In this document: piece after piece, positions 6,451 through 12,736 of the stretch | How positions within the stretch are numbered: the first letter of the stretch is position 1 | Layout of the letters: each line of letters opens with the position of its first letter | From: CAUYUA01 sp963575675 | GTDB taxonomy: Bacteria; Pseudomonadota; Alphaproteobacteria; Azospirillales; Azospirillaceae | Assembly (NCBI GenBank): GCA_963575675.1 | Contig: CAUYUA010000279.1 | Location: 1-12,736 of the forward strand | Length of the DNA stretch: 12,736 bases | Reading direction: 5' to 3' | Program-made: the position numbers and the translations under genes | Notes under the pieces: model-generated | The model's database searches: none | Told to the model about the DNA's origin: nothing | What the model saw: the letters and a program-made list of their open reading frames with translations, nothing else

Positions 6451-8109
6451 CTATCCGTCTGGAGACTTTTTTGTGTTTTTAAGCTTCCAGTTCCAGGGAA
6501 GAAGTTCGGGCAAGCGGTTGGCCGGAAAGCCTCCGACCATCTGCCTCAAGACATCCGTAAGCCAAGCGAAAGGTTCGACGTCGTTGAGTTTGGCCGTTTC
6601 AATGAGCGAAGCGATAAGGGCCCAATTCCGGCCACCGGCGTCGCTCCCTGCAAAGAGAGCGTTCTTGGCTGTAAGTTTTTGCGGTCGCATGCCGCGTTCA
6701 ACCGTGTTGGTGTCCATTTCAACACGGCCGTCTTCAAGAAAAACGCACAATCCGTTCCAGTGATTTATAGTATAACGAATGGCTTTGGCGAGTTCGGTTT
6801 TTTGGGAGATTTCACCCAGTTTCTCCATCAACCAATTTTTTAGATCATCCACCAAAGGTTTAGAGCGCACCTGACGAACAGCGCGACGTACTTCTGAGGT
6901 TTGACCGCGAATAGTATCTTCAACGGCGTACAGCATTGCAATACGCTGTAAAACCTCCAGAGCAATCGGCGATTGATTCGCCTTGTGGATGTCGAAGAAT
7001 TTGCGTCTTGTATGCGTCCAACAAAAGGATAGTACAATGTTTTTCTCGGATATTTTGTTTGCTTTAGCGATTGTCTTGTAGGCGGCGTAGCCGTCGACTT
7101 GAAGAACTCCGGAGAAATTTGTCAAATGCTCCGCTGGGTGCTTTCCTTTCCGATTTTCGGAATAAAAATAGACAATGGCCGGAGGCAATTCGCCTTTCCA
7201 GGGGCGGTCATCACGAACATACGCCCAAAGACGGCCGGTTTTGGTTTTGCCTTGGCCGGGATCAAGGACCGGAACGGTCGTATCGTCTGCGAATACTTTA
7301 CGAGAGGACAGAACCTCCTTGCTCAGCAATTGATGCATCGGCTTCAGCCACCAAGAGGCTCGTCCGACCCATTGGCTCAAAGTAGAGCGGTCCAGTGCAA
7401 CGCCTTGTCGAGCGTAGATAACGGCTTGCCGATACAAAGGCAGGTGGTCGGCATACTTGCTGATCAAGACATGTGCGATCAAAGCTTCCGTCGCCATGCC
7501 GCCGTCGATCGGCCGCTCGGGCGCGGGCTCCTGAACGACGGCTTGTTCACAGCCACGGCATCCATAACGAGGGCGGCGGATGACTTTGACCTTAAACTGA
7601 GCCGGAACGACGTCGAGCTGCTCGGAGACGTCCTCGCCGATAACGTGCATATTGCCGCCGCAACAGGGGCAGCTCTTGTCTTTGGGCTCGATCACCACTT
7701 CTTCGCGGGGCAAATGCTTGGGAAGAGCCCCTCGATTACGTTGGGGAGCAGGGCGTTCAGAGCGAGGCGGCCGGTCGGGTTTATCGCCCTTTTTCTGTTC
7801 CAACGCCGCAGAGGCTTCAGCTTGGGCTTGTTCAGTATCTTCAAGAGCAAGTTGAAGTTGATTGGGATCAATCTTCTCAGAGCGCCGACCGAACATAGCG
7901 CGTTGAAATTGAGCAACCAATCGTTGAAGTTTCTCGATTTCTTCGATGTAATTATCGCGCTCTATCTGTATAGCCTGGCGTTCCATGCTGAGTTCGTTCA
8001 GCATGGTTATAAGGCTATTTCTATCAAGCGCGTCGAAGTCTGGAGATGAATTCATGCGATTGATTATAGATAATTTTTTCATCAAAGCAAGAAAAACTTC
8101 AACATACAC
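6451..8109 (-). CDS. tnpC: IS66 transposase TnpC
   Basis: The main catalytic protein of the IS66 element, up to 552 residues. In order: an N-terminal coiled-coil/leucine-rich stretch (about 30-70); a charged linker; a zinc-binding module with CPCC (Cys147, Cys150) and CRGC (Cys184, Cys187); and the DDE core with Asp275/276 (VFADDTTVP), Asp339 (LQVDGYAAY) and Glu471 (NTVERGMRP). A C-terminal IS66 domain follows. The longest frame starts at a GTG (8109) that overlaps the tnpB end by 11 bases, which favours translational coupling. ATG codons at 8082 and 8055 (giving MNSSPDF...) are alternatives, and none has a good Shine-Dalgarno. The frame is intact. Confidence 0.95.
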   Translation of the reverse strand: MYVEVFLALMKKLSIINRMNSSPDFDALDRNSLITMLNELSMERQAIQIERDNYIEEIEKLQRLVAQFQRAMFGRRSEKIDPNQLQLALEDTEQAQAEASAALEQKKGDKPDRPPRSERPAPQRNRGALPKHLPREEVVIEPKDKSCPCCGGNMHVIGEDVSEQLDVVPAQFKVKVIRRPRYGCRGCEQAVVQEPAPERPIDGGMATEALIAHVLISKYADHLPLYRQAVIYARQGVALDRSTLSQWVGRASWWLKPMHQLLSKEVLSSRKVFADDTTVPVLDPGQGKTKTGRLWAYVRDDRPWKGELPPAIVYFYSENRKGKHPAEHLTNFSGVLQVDGYAAYKTIAKANKISEKNIVLSFCWTHTRRKFFDIHKANQSPIALEVLQRIAMLYAVEDTIRGQTSEVRRAVRQVRSKPLVDDLKNWLMEKLGEISQKTELAKAIRYTINHWNGLCVFLEDGRVEMDTNTVERGMRPQKLTAKNALFAGSDAGGRNWALIASLIETAKLNDVEPFAWLTDVLRQMVGGFPANRLPELLPWNWKLKNTKKSPDG

Positions 8110-8452
8110 GCAGCGGCGTTTTTATTGTAATTGGCTTTACTCTTGACCAATCCAACCCTTCAAGCAACATACTCAACTGTGCCGCGCTTAAGGTCACAAC
8201 GCCGTCGCGAACCGGCGGCCACTCAAAACGCCCTTGTTCCAACCGCTTTTGGTACAACCAAAGACCCGTTCCGTCCCAACCCAAGATTTTAATTCGATCG
8301 GCGCGCCGGCAACGAAATATGAATAAGTCGCCACAAAAAGGATTGGCTTTAAGAGCTTGCTGAACCAAGCTGGCCAATCCGTCAATCCCGCGACGAAAAT
8401 CAACCGGCTTTGTCGCCACCACGATCTTGGCTCCGGACGGGGCCGAGATCAT
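8099..8452 (-). CDS. tnpB: IS66 accessory protein TnpB
   Basis: A 117-residue IS66 accessory protein (IS66 Orf2 family, not the RNA-guided nuclease also called TnpB). The family signature is clear: ATKPVDFRRGIDGLASLVQ near the N terminus, then FCGDLFIFRCRRADRIKILGWDGTGLWLYQKRLEQGRFEWP. Its biochemical function is not established, although the gene is conserved with tnpA and tnpC in the family. The start codon overlaps the tnpA stop as ATGA (8452-8449), typical of translational coupling. Length is normal. Confidence 0.95.
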   Translation of the reverse strand: MISAPSGAKIVVATKPVDFRRGIDGLASLVQQALKANPFCGDLFIFRCRRADRIKILGWDGTGLWLYQKRLEQGRFEWPPVRDGVVTLSAAQLSMLLEGLDWSRVKPITIKTPLRVC

Positions 8453-8889
8453 TTTAGCCTCCGAACGGCGTCAAGGACGTGACGGAGATTGACGACATCG
8501 ACTTGTCCGCCGACACGGACGACAACATCGCCGATCGCAACCTCAATCGTTCCGGCCTTGTTCGCTGTCTCCGATCTCAAGTCGTCGAAGACAACCACCG
8601 GCGCAAAACTTTGCGTCTGGTCGTCTCGCTTCTCCTCGGTGCGAAACTGCCGACGCCAACTAAAAAGCTGACTGGCATAAAGACCGTACCCTCGAGCTAT
8701 TTCCGAAACGTTGATGCCTGGCGCAAGCGTCTCAGATACGATCCGGGCCTTTTCTTCAGACGTCCACCGACGACGACGACCTACACCTGTAATAATCTCA
8801 ACCCGTTGGATAGTGTCCGGTTGACGGCAATTGCCGGAACTATCTGTATAACTAACATTATAACCAGGCTTATCACTAATATTATCCAT
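8449..8889 (-). CDS. tnpA: IS66 accessory protein TnpA
   Basis: A 146-residue first protein of the IS66 element. A helix-turn-helix of the IS66/IS3-OrfA type lies at about residues 40-82 (RRRWTSEEKARIVSETL...VSEIARGYGLYASQLFSWRRQF) and probably binds element DNA. The first 35 residues are less typical. The ATG at 8889 is preceded by a perfect GGAGGT at 8-bp spacing (8903-8898 on the minus strand), which fixes the start. That ribosome-binding site lies within the right arm and loop of a 9-bp hairpin. The gene is followed by tnpB with a 4-bp overlap. Confidence 0.93.
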   Translation of the reverse strand: MDNISDKPGYNVSYTDSSGNCRQPDTIQRVEIITGVGRRRRWTSEEKARIVSETLAPGINVSEIARGYGLYASQLFSWRRQFRTEEKRDDQTQSFAPVVVFDDLRSETANKAGTIEVAIGDVVVRVGGQVDVVNLRHVLDAVRRLK

Positions 8890-8892
8890 TGG

Positions 8893-8919
8893 GGCTGACC
8901 TCCATGCTTTAGGTCAGCC
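8893..8919 (-). promoter_or_regulatory. Hairpin sequestering the tnpA ribosome-binding site
   Basis: On the minus strand, GGCTGACCT (8919-8911) and AGGTCAGCC (8901-8893) are perfect 9-bp arms around the loop AAAGCATGG. The Shine-Dalgarno GGAGGT (8903-8898) has four of its six bases in the right arm. RNA entering from outside would carry both arms. RNA from the element's own promoter would lack most of the left arm. Protection of a transposase gene from read-through transcripts by this kind of hairpin is established for IS10 and IS50; its operation here is inferred. Confidence 0.6.
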
Positions 8920-8948
8920 ATTATTTCATCCGATAGTTAGCATAACAA
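8920..8948 (-). promoter_or_regulatory. Candidate promoter of the IS66 tnpABC operon
   Basis: On the minus strand, TTGTTA (8948-8943) and AATAAT (8925-8920) are separated by exactly 17 bp, matching consensus 4/6 and 5/6. It sits just inside the right inverted repeat. The predicted start, near 8913, falls inside the left arm of the tnpA leader hairpin. Confidence 0.55.
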
Positions 8949-8971
8949 TGTGGGGGCGGGAGAACGCTTAC
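8949..8971. repeat. IS66 right terminal inverted repeat
   Basis: Complement of the left end, starting GTAAGCGTTCTCC when read inward on the minus strand. It lies just upstream of the tnpA promoter. Confidence 0.9.
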
Positions 8972-8979
8972 GCGCAAAA
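8972..8979. repeat. Right 8-bp target duplication of the IS66 element
   Basis: GCGCAAAA, an exact copy of 6251-6258. Confidence 0.95.
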
Positions 8980-9006
8980 AGCAGATGCACGAGAGGCAAA
9001 AATTAT

Positions 9007-9022
9007 TATCCTAGCGCATATG
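9007..9022. repeat. IS4-family right terminal inverted repeat
   Basis: Perfect 16-bp reverse complement of 4954-4969. Bases 8980-9006 between the IS66 duplication and this repeat are the remainder of the IS4-family 3' noncoding tail. Confidence 0.92.
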
Positions 9023-9033
9023 GGGCTCCGCCC
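9023..9033. repeat. Right 11-bp target duplication of the IS4-family element
   Basis: GGGCTCCGCCC, an exact copy of 4943-4953. It forms the first hairpin of the palindromic repeat that continues to about 9117. Confidence 0.93.
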
Positions 9034-9117
9034 TCGACCCGCCAAAGGCCGGGAGGCCTTTGGAAACCATGACTTGGAGTTTGTAACAACTGAATGAGAG
9101 TGGGCTGTTTCAATTCG
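9023..9117. repeat. Intergenic palindromic repeat, copy A (split by the IS4 element)
   Basis: Homologous to 12527-12620. The 37 bases 9036-9072 are identical to 12540-12576, and weaker similarity runs on to a shared GTTTCAATTC (9107-9116). The core is a 9-bp hairpin, CCAAAGGCC (9042-9050) with GGCCTTTGG (9055-9063), closed by a GGGA loop of the GNRA type. A smaller GGGC/GCCC hairpin precedes it and is duplicated by the transposon insertion, so the original left part of this copy lies at 4943-4953. It resembles REP-type intergenic repeats. No protein is encoded. Confidence 0.8.
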
Positions 9118-9171
9118 GGAAGGCCGCATAATTTTCTGGTTCTCAATCGAACAGGGTATAGAAGCCGAGAG

Positions 9172-9218
9172 AAAATTAAAAAAGTCCAGGGACAGTGTTC
9201 CTGGACTTTTTTAATTTT
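9172..9218. terminator. Strong bidirectional terminator of the AsmA gene
   Basis: A 21-bp inverted repeat (9172-9192 with 9198-9218, loop CAGTG, one G-T wobble). Its GC-rich top, GTCCAGG/CCTGGAC, is flanked by A-runs on one side and T-runs on the other, so an intrinsic terminator forms on either strand. It lies 20 bases beyond the AsmA stop codon. It would also stop rightward transcription coming from trpE and the transposons. Confidence 0.92.
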
Positions 9219-9238
9219 TTCGTTTTCAATCTTTATCC

Positions 9239-11398
9239 TCACGGATACCCAGGCAATATACCCAACAACGGTTTCGTCGTAGAACCGATAAAATTAAAGA
9301 TTTGATCCAACGGGCGATCACTTTCGATATTCGGCGTAGCAAACGGTCGATGCAACGCCGCCAAACAAGGCGCGTTTTCTCCCGTGCCGATACTGATGAA
9401 TGGCAATAACGCTCCCAGAGGATTCATTGCCCCCATCGCCAACCCAGCCGCTCCCACCGCCGCGCCGCGCGCCAATCCCAAAGCATCCGGAGCCGCGCTA
9501 ACGCCAGAAAACCCTCCACTCAAACGCACAGGCGTCGCCAAGCTGATCAAACTGGCGTCCTTGGGACTGGGATTGAACAAGAAATTTATGCGCTCGGTGG
9601 ACATATCCACAGAGCCGCCTCCAAGAATAGTGATCTTCTCCGTGTCAAGCAGAATATCTCTGCTGTAGGCCAACCCCTCCGACACGCCAAATCGAGCAAT
9701 CATGCAATTATAAGGCGTAAGCTCATCGCGCTTGATCCAGGGCAGCAAAGCAGTAACCAAATCGGCGGCAATCAAATCGAAGTGACGAATCGGCAAAACG
9801 CCGCCATCCATCGACAACATGAACCGACCGCTTGTTCCAGAAAGTAAAGCGTGAGGATTCGCGCCTCGTCCGGTAACATCCACCAAGACATCGAGCTTTC
9901 CGGTGGGCGCAAGCGCGCCTCCCGCCAAAACAGGCAGCGCTTGGGTAAGGTCGATGTGATCGGCGCGACCATTCAGCGTGATACGCGGAGAAACATCGGC
10001 GGCATCGATCATCAAACGTCCTCCCAACCATCCACCAAATGCTATGGCTCTGAATGGTTCGATCGTCAGCTTCCTGTCGACAAGCTTTGTCTCCGCATCC
10101 ACTCGTGAGAATGAAATGGTCACGGGCGTCTCGGAAACCGAAGGAGGAGTTGAAGCCCCCACATCAAAACGTTGCAGTGCAATTGAAAGCGTCGCGTCAA
10201 TAGCGTCGAACGCATCAAACCGCAGCGGTCGCGTGCTGATCACACGCCCGTTTGTGATGAGGTTCGCAGTTTGATCGACGCCGCTTGAGCCGTCATTAAG
10301 CAAGTCGGACAAATGAACAACGTCGCCGGTTAGCCTTCCTTTGACCTGTGGACGCCGTCCTTCAATCAAACGAAGCGTCATATCTCCGCCAAGATCGCTG
10401 CGACCAAAGGTCAAACGCGAATCGGCGAACGAAACATTGTCGGGAACGCCGCTAACACGCGCCGTGAACCGAAAAGGCCCGGTTGCCGGCAAGGGCAATC
10501 CATGAATCCCGTTCAGAGCACTGAGCTTGGCTCCAGCCGCAGCCATTCCGAAGTCAAAACGACGGCTGGAAAGCGGCCTATCGAGCGCGCCTCGCGCTTC
10601 AACGCCGACTCCAGAGGTTTGCATACTGATTTGCAACGGCCAATGGGCGTGATCATAGAAAAAATCCTTGATCAACCCCCCTCCAATCGTGGCGGTGAAC
10701 GGAACATCGAACAGCCGCCCGTCAAGAATCAGCGCCAAAGGCAGATGTTCGGATAAACTCCCGGTTACCGAAGCCAGATCGAGCCGAACATCCCGTTGAA
10801 GAACGCCGTCACGATAATCGATATGGGCATGTTTAAGAATCAAGTCTCCGACCGCTGGAGCTGGGTAAGACTCCAAAGCTCCTGCATTGGGCGCCGGTGG
10901 AAAAGACCAGTTGGGACGATAGTGATCATCCGTCGCGAGGCGGAAATCCGCCCCTTCCAACAAAAGACGGTCCACCATCGGCAAACCGAGAAACAACGCG
11001 CGAAAATTAAGATCGACCTCCATGCGATCAGCTCGCATGATTTCAGGTCGTCCCTGCCATGTCGGGTTAACGACATGAACCCCCTGCGCCTGCATCGTCA
11101 AACCAGGCGACAACGTAAAACGGACGCCTCCAAATTGAACTTGATATCCGCTGGCATACTCCAGCAACGCAGGCAGACGACGGATCACCATATCCGTGTT
11201 CAAAACCCACAATAGACCTCCGCAAGCTCCCACGGCGAGAACAAGAATAGTGACGCCGGTCTCCAGCGCGCGCGCCCAACGATCAAGCGCTCGTTGCTTA
11301 AAGATATGTTGCTTGAAGGCACAAAAATTAACAAGGTATGTTTTGAGCATTCTTGTAAAGACGCCATCAGACAGTGAAGCTGCTTTTGATTTGAGCAC
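9239..11398 (-). CDS. AsmA-family envelope protein
   Basis: A 719-residue inner-membrane-anchored protein with a large periplasmic part. The N-terminal 45 residues are positively charged and cytoplasmic, a single transmembrane helix lies at about 46-67 (ETGVTILVLAVGACGGLLWVL), and the rest shows the AsmA pattern of repeated beta-strand segments. The AsmA C-terminal block is recognisable near the end (VDMSTERINFLFNPSPKDASLISLATPVRLSGGFSG). AsmA-like proteins such as YhdP, TamB and YdbH help move phospholipid between inner and outer membranes; assigning that role here is inference. The longest frame starts at GTG 11398 with a purine-rich GGGGGGAAG just upstream. ATG 11350 (residue 17) is a possible alternative. 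It is convergent with trpE once the transposons are removed and ends at a strong terminator. Confidence 0.85.
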   Translation of the reverse strand: MLKSKAASLSDGVFTRMLKTYLVNFCAFKQHIFKQRALDRWARALETGVTILVLAVGACGGLLWVLNTDMVIRRLPALLEYASGYQVQFGGVRFTLSPGLTMQAQGVHVVNPTWQGRPEIMRADRMEVDLNFRALFLGLPMVDRLLLEGADFRLATDDHYRPNWSFPPAPNAGALESYPAPAVGDLILKHAHIDYRDGVLQRDVRLDLASVTGSLSEHLPLALILDGRLFDVPFTATIGGGLIKDFFYDHAHWPLQISMQTSGVGVEARGALDRPLSSRRFDFGMAAAGAKLSALNGIHGLPLPATGPFRFTARVSGVPDNVSFADSRLTFGRSDLGGDMTLRLIEGRRPQVKGRLTGDVVHLSDLLNDGSSGVDQTANLITNGRVISTRPLRFDAFDAIDATLSIALQRFDVGASTPPSVSETPVTISFSRVDAETKLVDRKLTIEPFRAIAFGGWLGGRLMIDAADVSPRITLNGRADHIDLTQALPVLAGGALAPTGKLDVLVDVTGRGANPHALLSGTSGRFMLSMDGGVLPIRHFDLIAADLVTALLPWIKRDELTPYNCMIARFGVSEGLAYSRDILLDTEKITILGGGSVDMSTERINFLFNPSPKDASLISLATPVRLSGGFSGVSAAPDALGLARGAAVGAAGLAMGAMNPLGALLPFISIGTGENAPCLAALHRPFATPNIESDRPLDQIFNFIGSTTKPLLGILPGYP

Positions 11399-11567
11399 TT
11401 TCTTCCCCCCAGAGCCAAGAAAATACAGTCAAAAACAGATGTCCTCCATCGAATTTAAAGACCCGCCCGAAACCAAGAAGGCGTCCGGAGTTTGTCAAGA
11501 TCAAGCCGACAAGCCTCCAAGAACGATCAAGCCTCAAGGACGATGTGTTATCCTGTTGGCTTGCCGG

Positions 11568-11573
11568 TATAAT
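11568..11573 (+). promoter_or_regulatory. Candidate -10 box of the PhnP-like gene
   Basis: A perfect TATAAT (11568-11573) with a poor -35 (GTGTTA, 11545-11550, 17-bp spacer). The start would fall near 11580, giving a leader of about 30 nt that contains the GGAG ribosome-binding site. It supports the downstream start at 11611, because the longer frame would begin upstream of the transcription start. Confidence 0.45.
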
Positions 11574-11610
11574 CCGCGCAACGAAACTCATAACTGGAGA
11601 TGAGACAACC

Positions 11611-12378
11611 ATGCGCGTGACAATTCTTGGGTGCGGCGGCTCGGCGGGAGTCCCTGTTATTGGGCAAGTGTGGGGCGCTTGCAATCCCCAAAACCCTCGA
11701 AACACACGCACACGCTCTTCCGTCCTGGTCGAAAAAGATGGAGCCGCGCTTTTGGTTGACACGCCGCCGGAATTACGACTTCAGCTCTTAACGGTAGGCG
11801 TCCAACGTATCGATGCCGTGCTTTACACACATTCTCACGCGGATCACGCGCACGGCATCGATGATCTGCGGGAAGTTTGTCGGATGATGGGAGGCGGCCC
11901 TCTTGATGTTTTCGCCGACGCCCCCGCCTTGGCGGATCTCCAACAGCGGTTTGGTTATTGTTTTAAGCCGCTTGAGCCTGAAGCGCCGTTGTATCGTCCA
12001 GTCCTTACGCCTCACCTCATCGATGGCCCCTTCTCCGTCGGCGCGATCGATGTCGTCCCCTTCGCTCAAGATCACGGCTACAGCACAACATTAGGATTCC
12101 GATTCGGCGCTTTTGCCTATTCCACCGATGTTTGGCAACTTGATCGAACTGCGTTCTCTATCTTGGAGGGCGTCGAAGTATGGGTCGTCGATTGTGTTCG
12201 TGAAGACCCTCATCCCGTCCACTCGCACCTGGAGCAATCTCTGGAGTGGATCGCCCGCGTCAAACCACGCCAAGCCTTTCTCACCCACATGAACCAAACA
12301 ATGGATTATGACACCCTCTGCCGTCAATTGCCTTGTGGCGTAGCCCCTGCTTATGACGGCCTCGTCATTGATTTGTAA
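11611..12378 (+). CDS. PhnP-like metallo-beta-lactamase-fold hydrolase
   Basis: A 255-residue MBL-fold metallo-hydrolase of the PhnP group (COG1235-like). The metal-binding motif is THSHADHAHG (His74, His76, Asp78, His79), and likely later ligands are His155, Asp173 (AYSTDVW) and His226 (FLTHMNQ). The N terminus MRVTILGCGGSAGVP...WGACNPQNPRNTRTRSS is typical. Relatives include cyclic-phosphate phosphodiesterases such as PhnP, but no phosphonate genes are nearby, so the substrate is unknown and a housekeeping role is equally likely. The same frame is open back to an ATG at 11545. I chose 11611 because it matches the family N terminus, is preceded by GGAG (11596-11599) and lies downstream of a perfect -10 box. 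It is divergent from the AsmA gene. Confidence 0.9.
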   Translation: MRVTILGCGGSAGVPVIGQVWGACNPQNPRNTRTRSSVLVEKDGAALLVDTPPELRLQLLTVGVQRIDAVLYTHSHADHAHGIDDLREVCRMMGGGPLDVFADAPALADLQQRFGYCFKPLEPEAPLYRPVLTPHLIDGPFSVGAIDVVPFAQDHGYSTTLGFRFGAFAYSTDVWQLDRTAFSILEGVEVWVVDCVREDPHPVHSHLEQSLEWIARVKPRQAFLTHMNQTMDYDTLCRQLPCGVAPAYDGLVIDL

Positions 12379-12523
12379 GAGCCTATTCGGAAACATCAAC
12401 ATTCTTTCCGGACAAACTCTAAAAAAACACCCAACAATATACTCCGTTCACTCGGAAACAAAAAAATGCAGAGACAATTCAGAGATGAAGGTAATGAATA
12501 GAAAAAAAGACGCAAAGAGAAGG

Positions 12524-12620
12524 CCAGGGCTCTGCCCTGGACCCGCCAAAGGCCGGGAGGCCTTTGGAAACCATGATTTGGAGATTGCATAACCGAAGGC
12601 GCGAGGACCGTTTCAATTCA
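12524..12620. repeat. Intergenic palindromic repeat, copy B (uninterrupted)
   Basis: The intact counterpart of the copy split by the IS4-family element. It has a first hairpin CCAGGGC (12524-12530) with GCCCTGG (12534-12540), and a second hairpin CCAAAGGCC (12546-12554) with GGCCTTTGG (12559-12567) around GGGA. It ends with the shared GTTTCAATTC (12610-12619). It lies downstream of the PhnP-like gene in the same orientation as copy A. The first hairpin has GGG-CTCTG-CCC where the other copy has GGG-CTCCG-CCC. Confidence 0.8.
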
Positions 12621-12652
12621 GCGAAACCGCAAAAAAACAACTGATATAAAGT

Positions 12653-12680
12653 TATAGAGTATAGAGTATAGAGTATAGAG
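12653..12680. repeat. 7-bp tandem repeat (TATAGAG x4)
   Basis: Four perfect copies of TATAGAG (12653-12659, 12660-12666, 12667-12673, 12674-12680), ending in TAG. It lies in noncoding DNA and is a simple-sequence tract likely to vary in copy number. Confidence 0.9.
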
Positions 12681-12736
12681 TAGGCTCATCCTGGGTTCCG
12701 GGGTGGTGGCCGTGCGACAAGGTGCGACAATAAGCC

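Larger units (their letters stand above)
6259..8971 (-). mobile_element. Complete IS66-family insertion sequence
   Basis: 2713 bp, bounded by inverted repeats beginning GTAAGCGTTCTCC (6259-6281 and the complement of 8949-8971; 19 of the first 22 positions match) and flanked by perfect 8-bp duplications (GCGCAAAA). The GTAAGCG terminus, 8-bp duplication and tnpA-tnpB-tnpC order, all on the minus strand, are standard for IS66. All three reading frames are open, so the element looks complete and potentially active. It has inserted into the 3' noncoding part of the older IS4-family element. About 190 bp between tnpC and the left end carry no gene. Confidence 0.96.
4954..9022 (+). mobile_element. 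IS4-family insertion sequence, interrupted by an IS66 element
   Basis: The ends are perfect 16-bp inverted repeats, CATATGCGCTAGGATA at 4954-4969 and its reverse complement at 9007-9022, flanked by the 11-bp direct repeat GGGCTCCGCCC. Removing the inner IS66 element (2713 bp) and one copy of its 8-bp duplication leaves 1348 bp, a normal IS4-family length. The single transposase gene (5009-6094) is intact. The insertion lies in the 3' noncoding tail (6095-6258 plus 8980-9022), so the element could in principle still be active, though it would have to move the 4.07-kb nested structure. The CAT terminus and GGG(N5)CCC target resemble the IS231 branch of the family. The pristine ends and duplication suggest recent insertion. 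Confidence 0.92.
12379..12736. other. Terminal intergenic region
   Basis: No gene is supported in these 358 bases. A weak hairpin, CGGAAA (12388-12393) with TTTCCG (12405-12410), follows the PhnP-like stop but has no T-run. Next come the second palindromic repeat (12524-12620), a 7-bp tandem repeat (12653-12680) and a short direct repeat of GTGCGACAA (12712-12720 and 12722-12730). Confidence 0.6.

Noticed and set aside
6337..6843. A 168-codon open frame on the plus strand inside the IS66 element, considered as a passenger gene
   Set aside because: Most of it overlaps tnpC antisense, and the translation shows no family resemblance.
7099..8049. A 316-codon open frame on the plus strand
   Set aside because: It lies entirely antisense to the well-supported IS66 tnpC and has no recognisable domain or ribosome-binding site.
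8099..8452. TnpB as an RNA-guided nuclease (IS200/IS605 type) with an omega RNA
   Set aside because: This is the unrelated small IS66 accessory protein of the same name; it has no RuvC domain and is only 117 residues long.
4954..9022. Composite transposon carrying cargo between two IS copies
   Set aside because: The two elements belong to different families and one is nested inside the other; target duplications show independent insertions, and no cargo gene lies between them.
11545..11610. A longer start (ATG 11545) for the PhnP-like hydrolase
   Set aside because: The extra 22 residues do not fit the family N terminus, they overlap the candidate -10 box, and the GGAG site is positioned for ATG 11611.
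12653..12680. CRISPR-like array
   Set aside because: The 7-bp units are contiguous, with no spacers, and no cas genes are present.

Overview
The window looks like a piece of an alphaproteobacterial chromosome, probably from the Rhodospirillales/Acetobacteraceae side of that class. This rests on gene content (a PpiD-type periplasmic isomerase next to trpE, an AsmA-like envelope protein, a PhnP-like metallo-hydrolase) and on hairpin-forming intergenic repeats. It is inference; no 16S rRNA or other taxonomic marker is present.

Layout. 20-883 (+) encodes an alpha/beta hydrolase. 1172-3067 (+) encodes a membrane-anchored SurA/PpiD-like peptidyl-prolyl isomerase. 3374-4882 (+) encodes anthranilate synthase component I (trpE), behind a leader carrying two strong hairpins, a perfect -10 box and an 11-bp inverted repeat. 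4954-9022 is a nested pair of insertion sequences. The outer one is an IS4-family element with perfect 16-bp terminal inverted repeats, an 11-bp target duplication and an intact 361-residue transposase. The inner one is a complete IS66-family element (6259-8971) with tnpA, tnpB and tnpC on the minus strand, about 22-bp inverted repeats and a perfect 8-bp target duplication. 9239-11398 (-) encodes an AsmA-family protein ending at a strong bidirectional terminator. 11611-12378 (+) encodes a PhnP-like metallo-beta-lactamase-fold hydrolase. The last 358 bases hold a second copy of an intergenic palindromic repeat and a short 7-bp tandem repeat, but no gene.

With both transposons and their duplications removed, the ancestral locus is simple: trpE and the AsmA gene converge across about 276 bp that held one copy of the palindromic repeat and a terminator. 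The IS4-family element landed exactly on the first small hairpin of that repeat, a GGG(N5)CCC site. The IS66 element later landed in the IS4 element's 3' noncoding tail, leaving the older transposase intact. trpG, trpD and trpC, which usually follow trpE in this class, are absent here, and the IS insertions do not explain that because the reconstructed neighbour is the AsmA gene.

I found no convincing new multi-gene system. The most interesting signals are the nested insertion into a repeat hairpin, a tnpA leader in the IS66 element that appears built to hide its ribosome-binding site on read-through transcripts, and the inverted repeat around the trpE promoter region.
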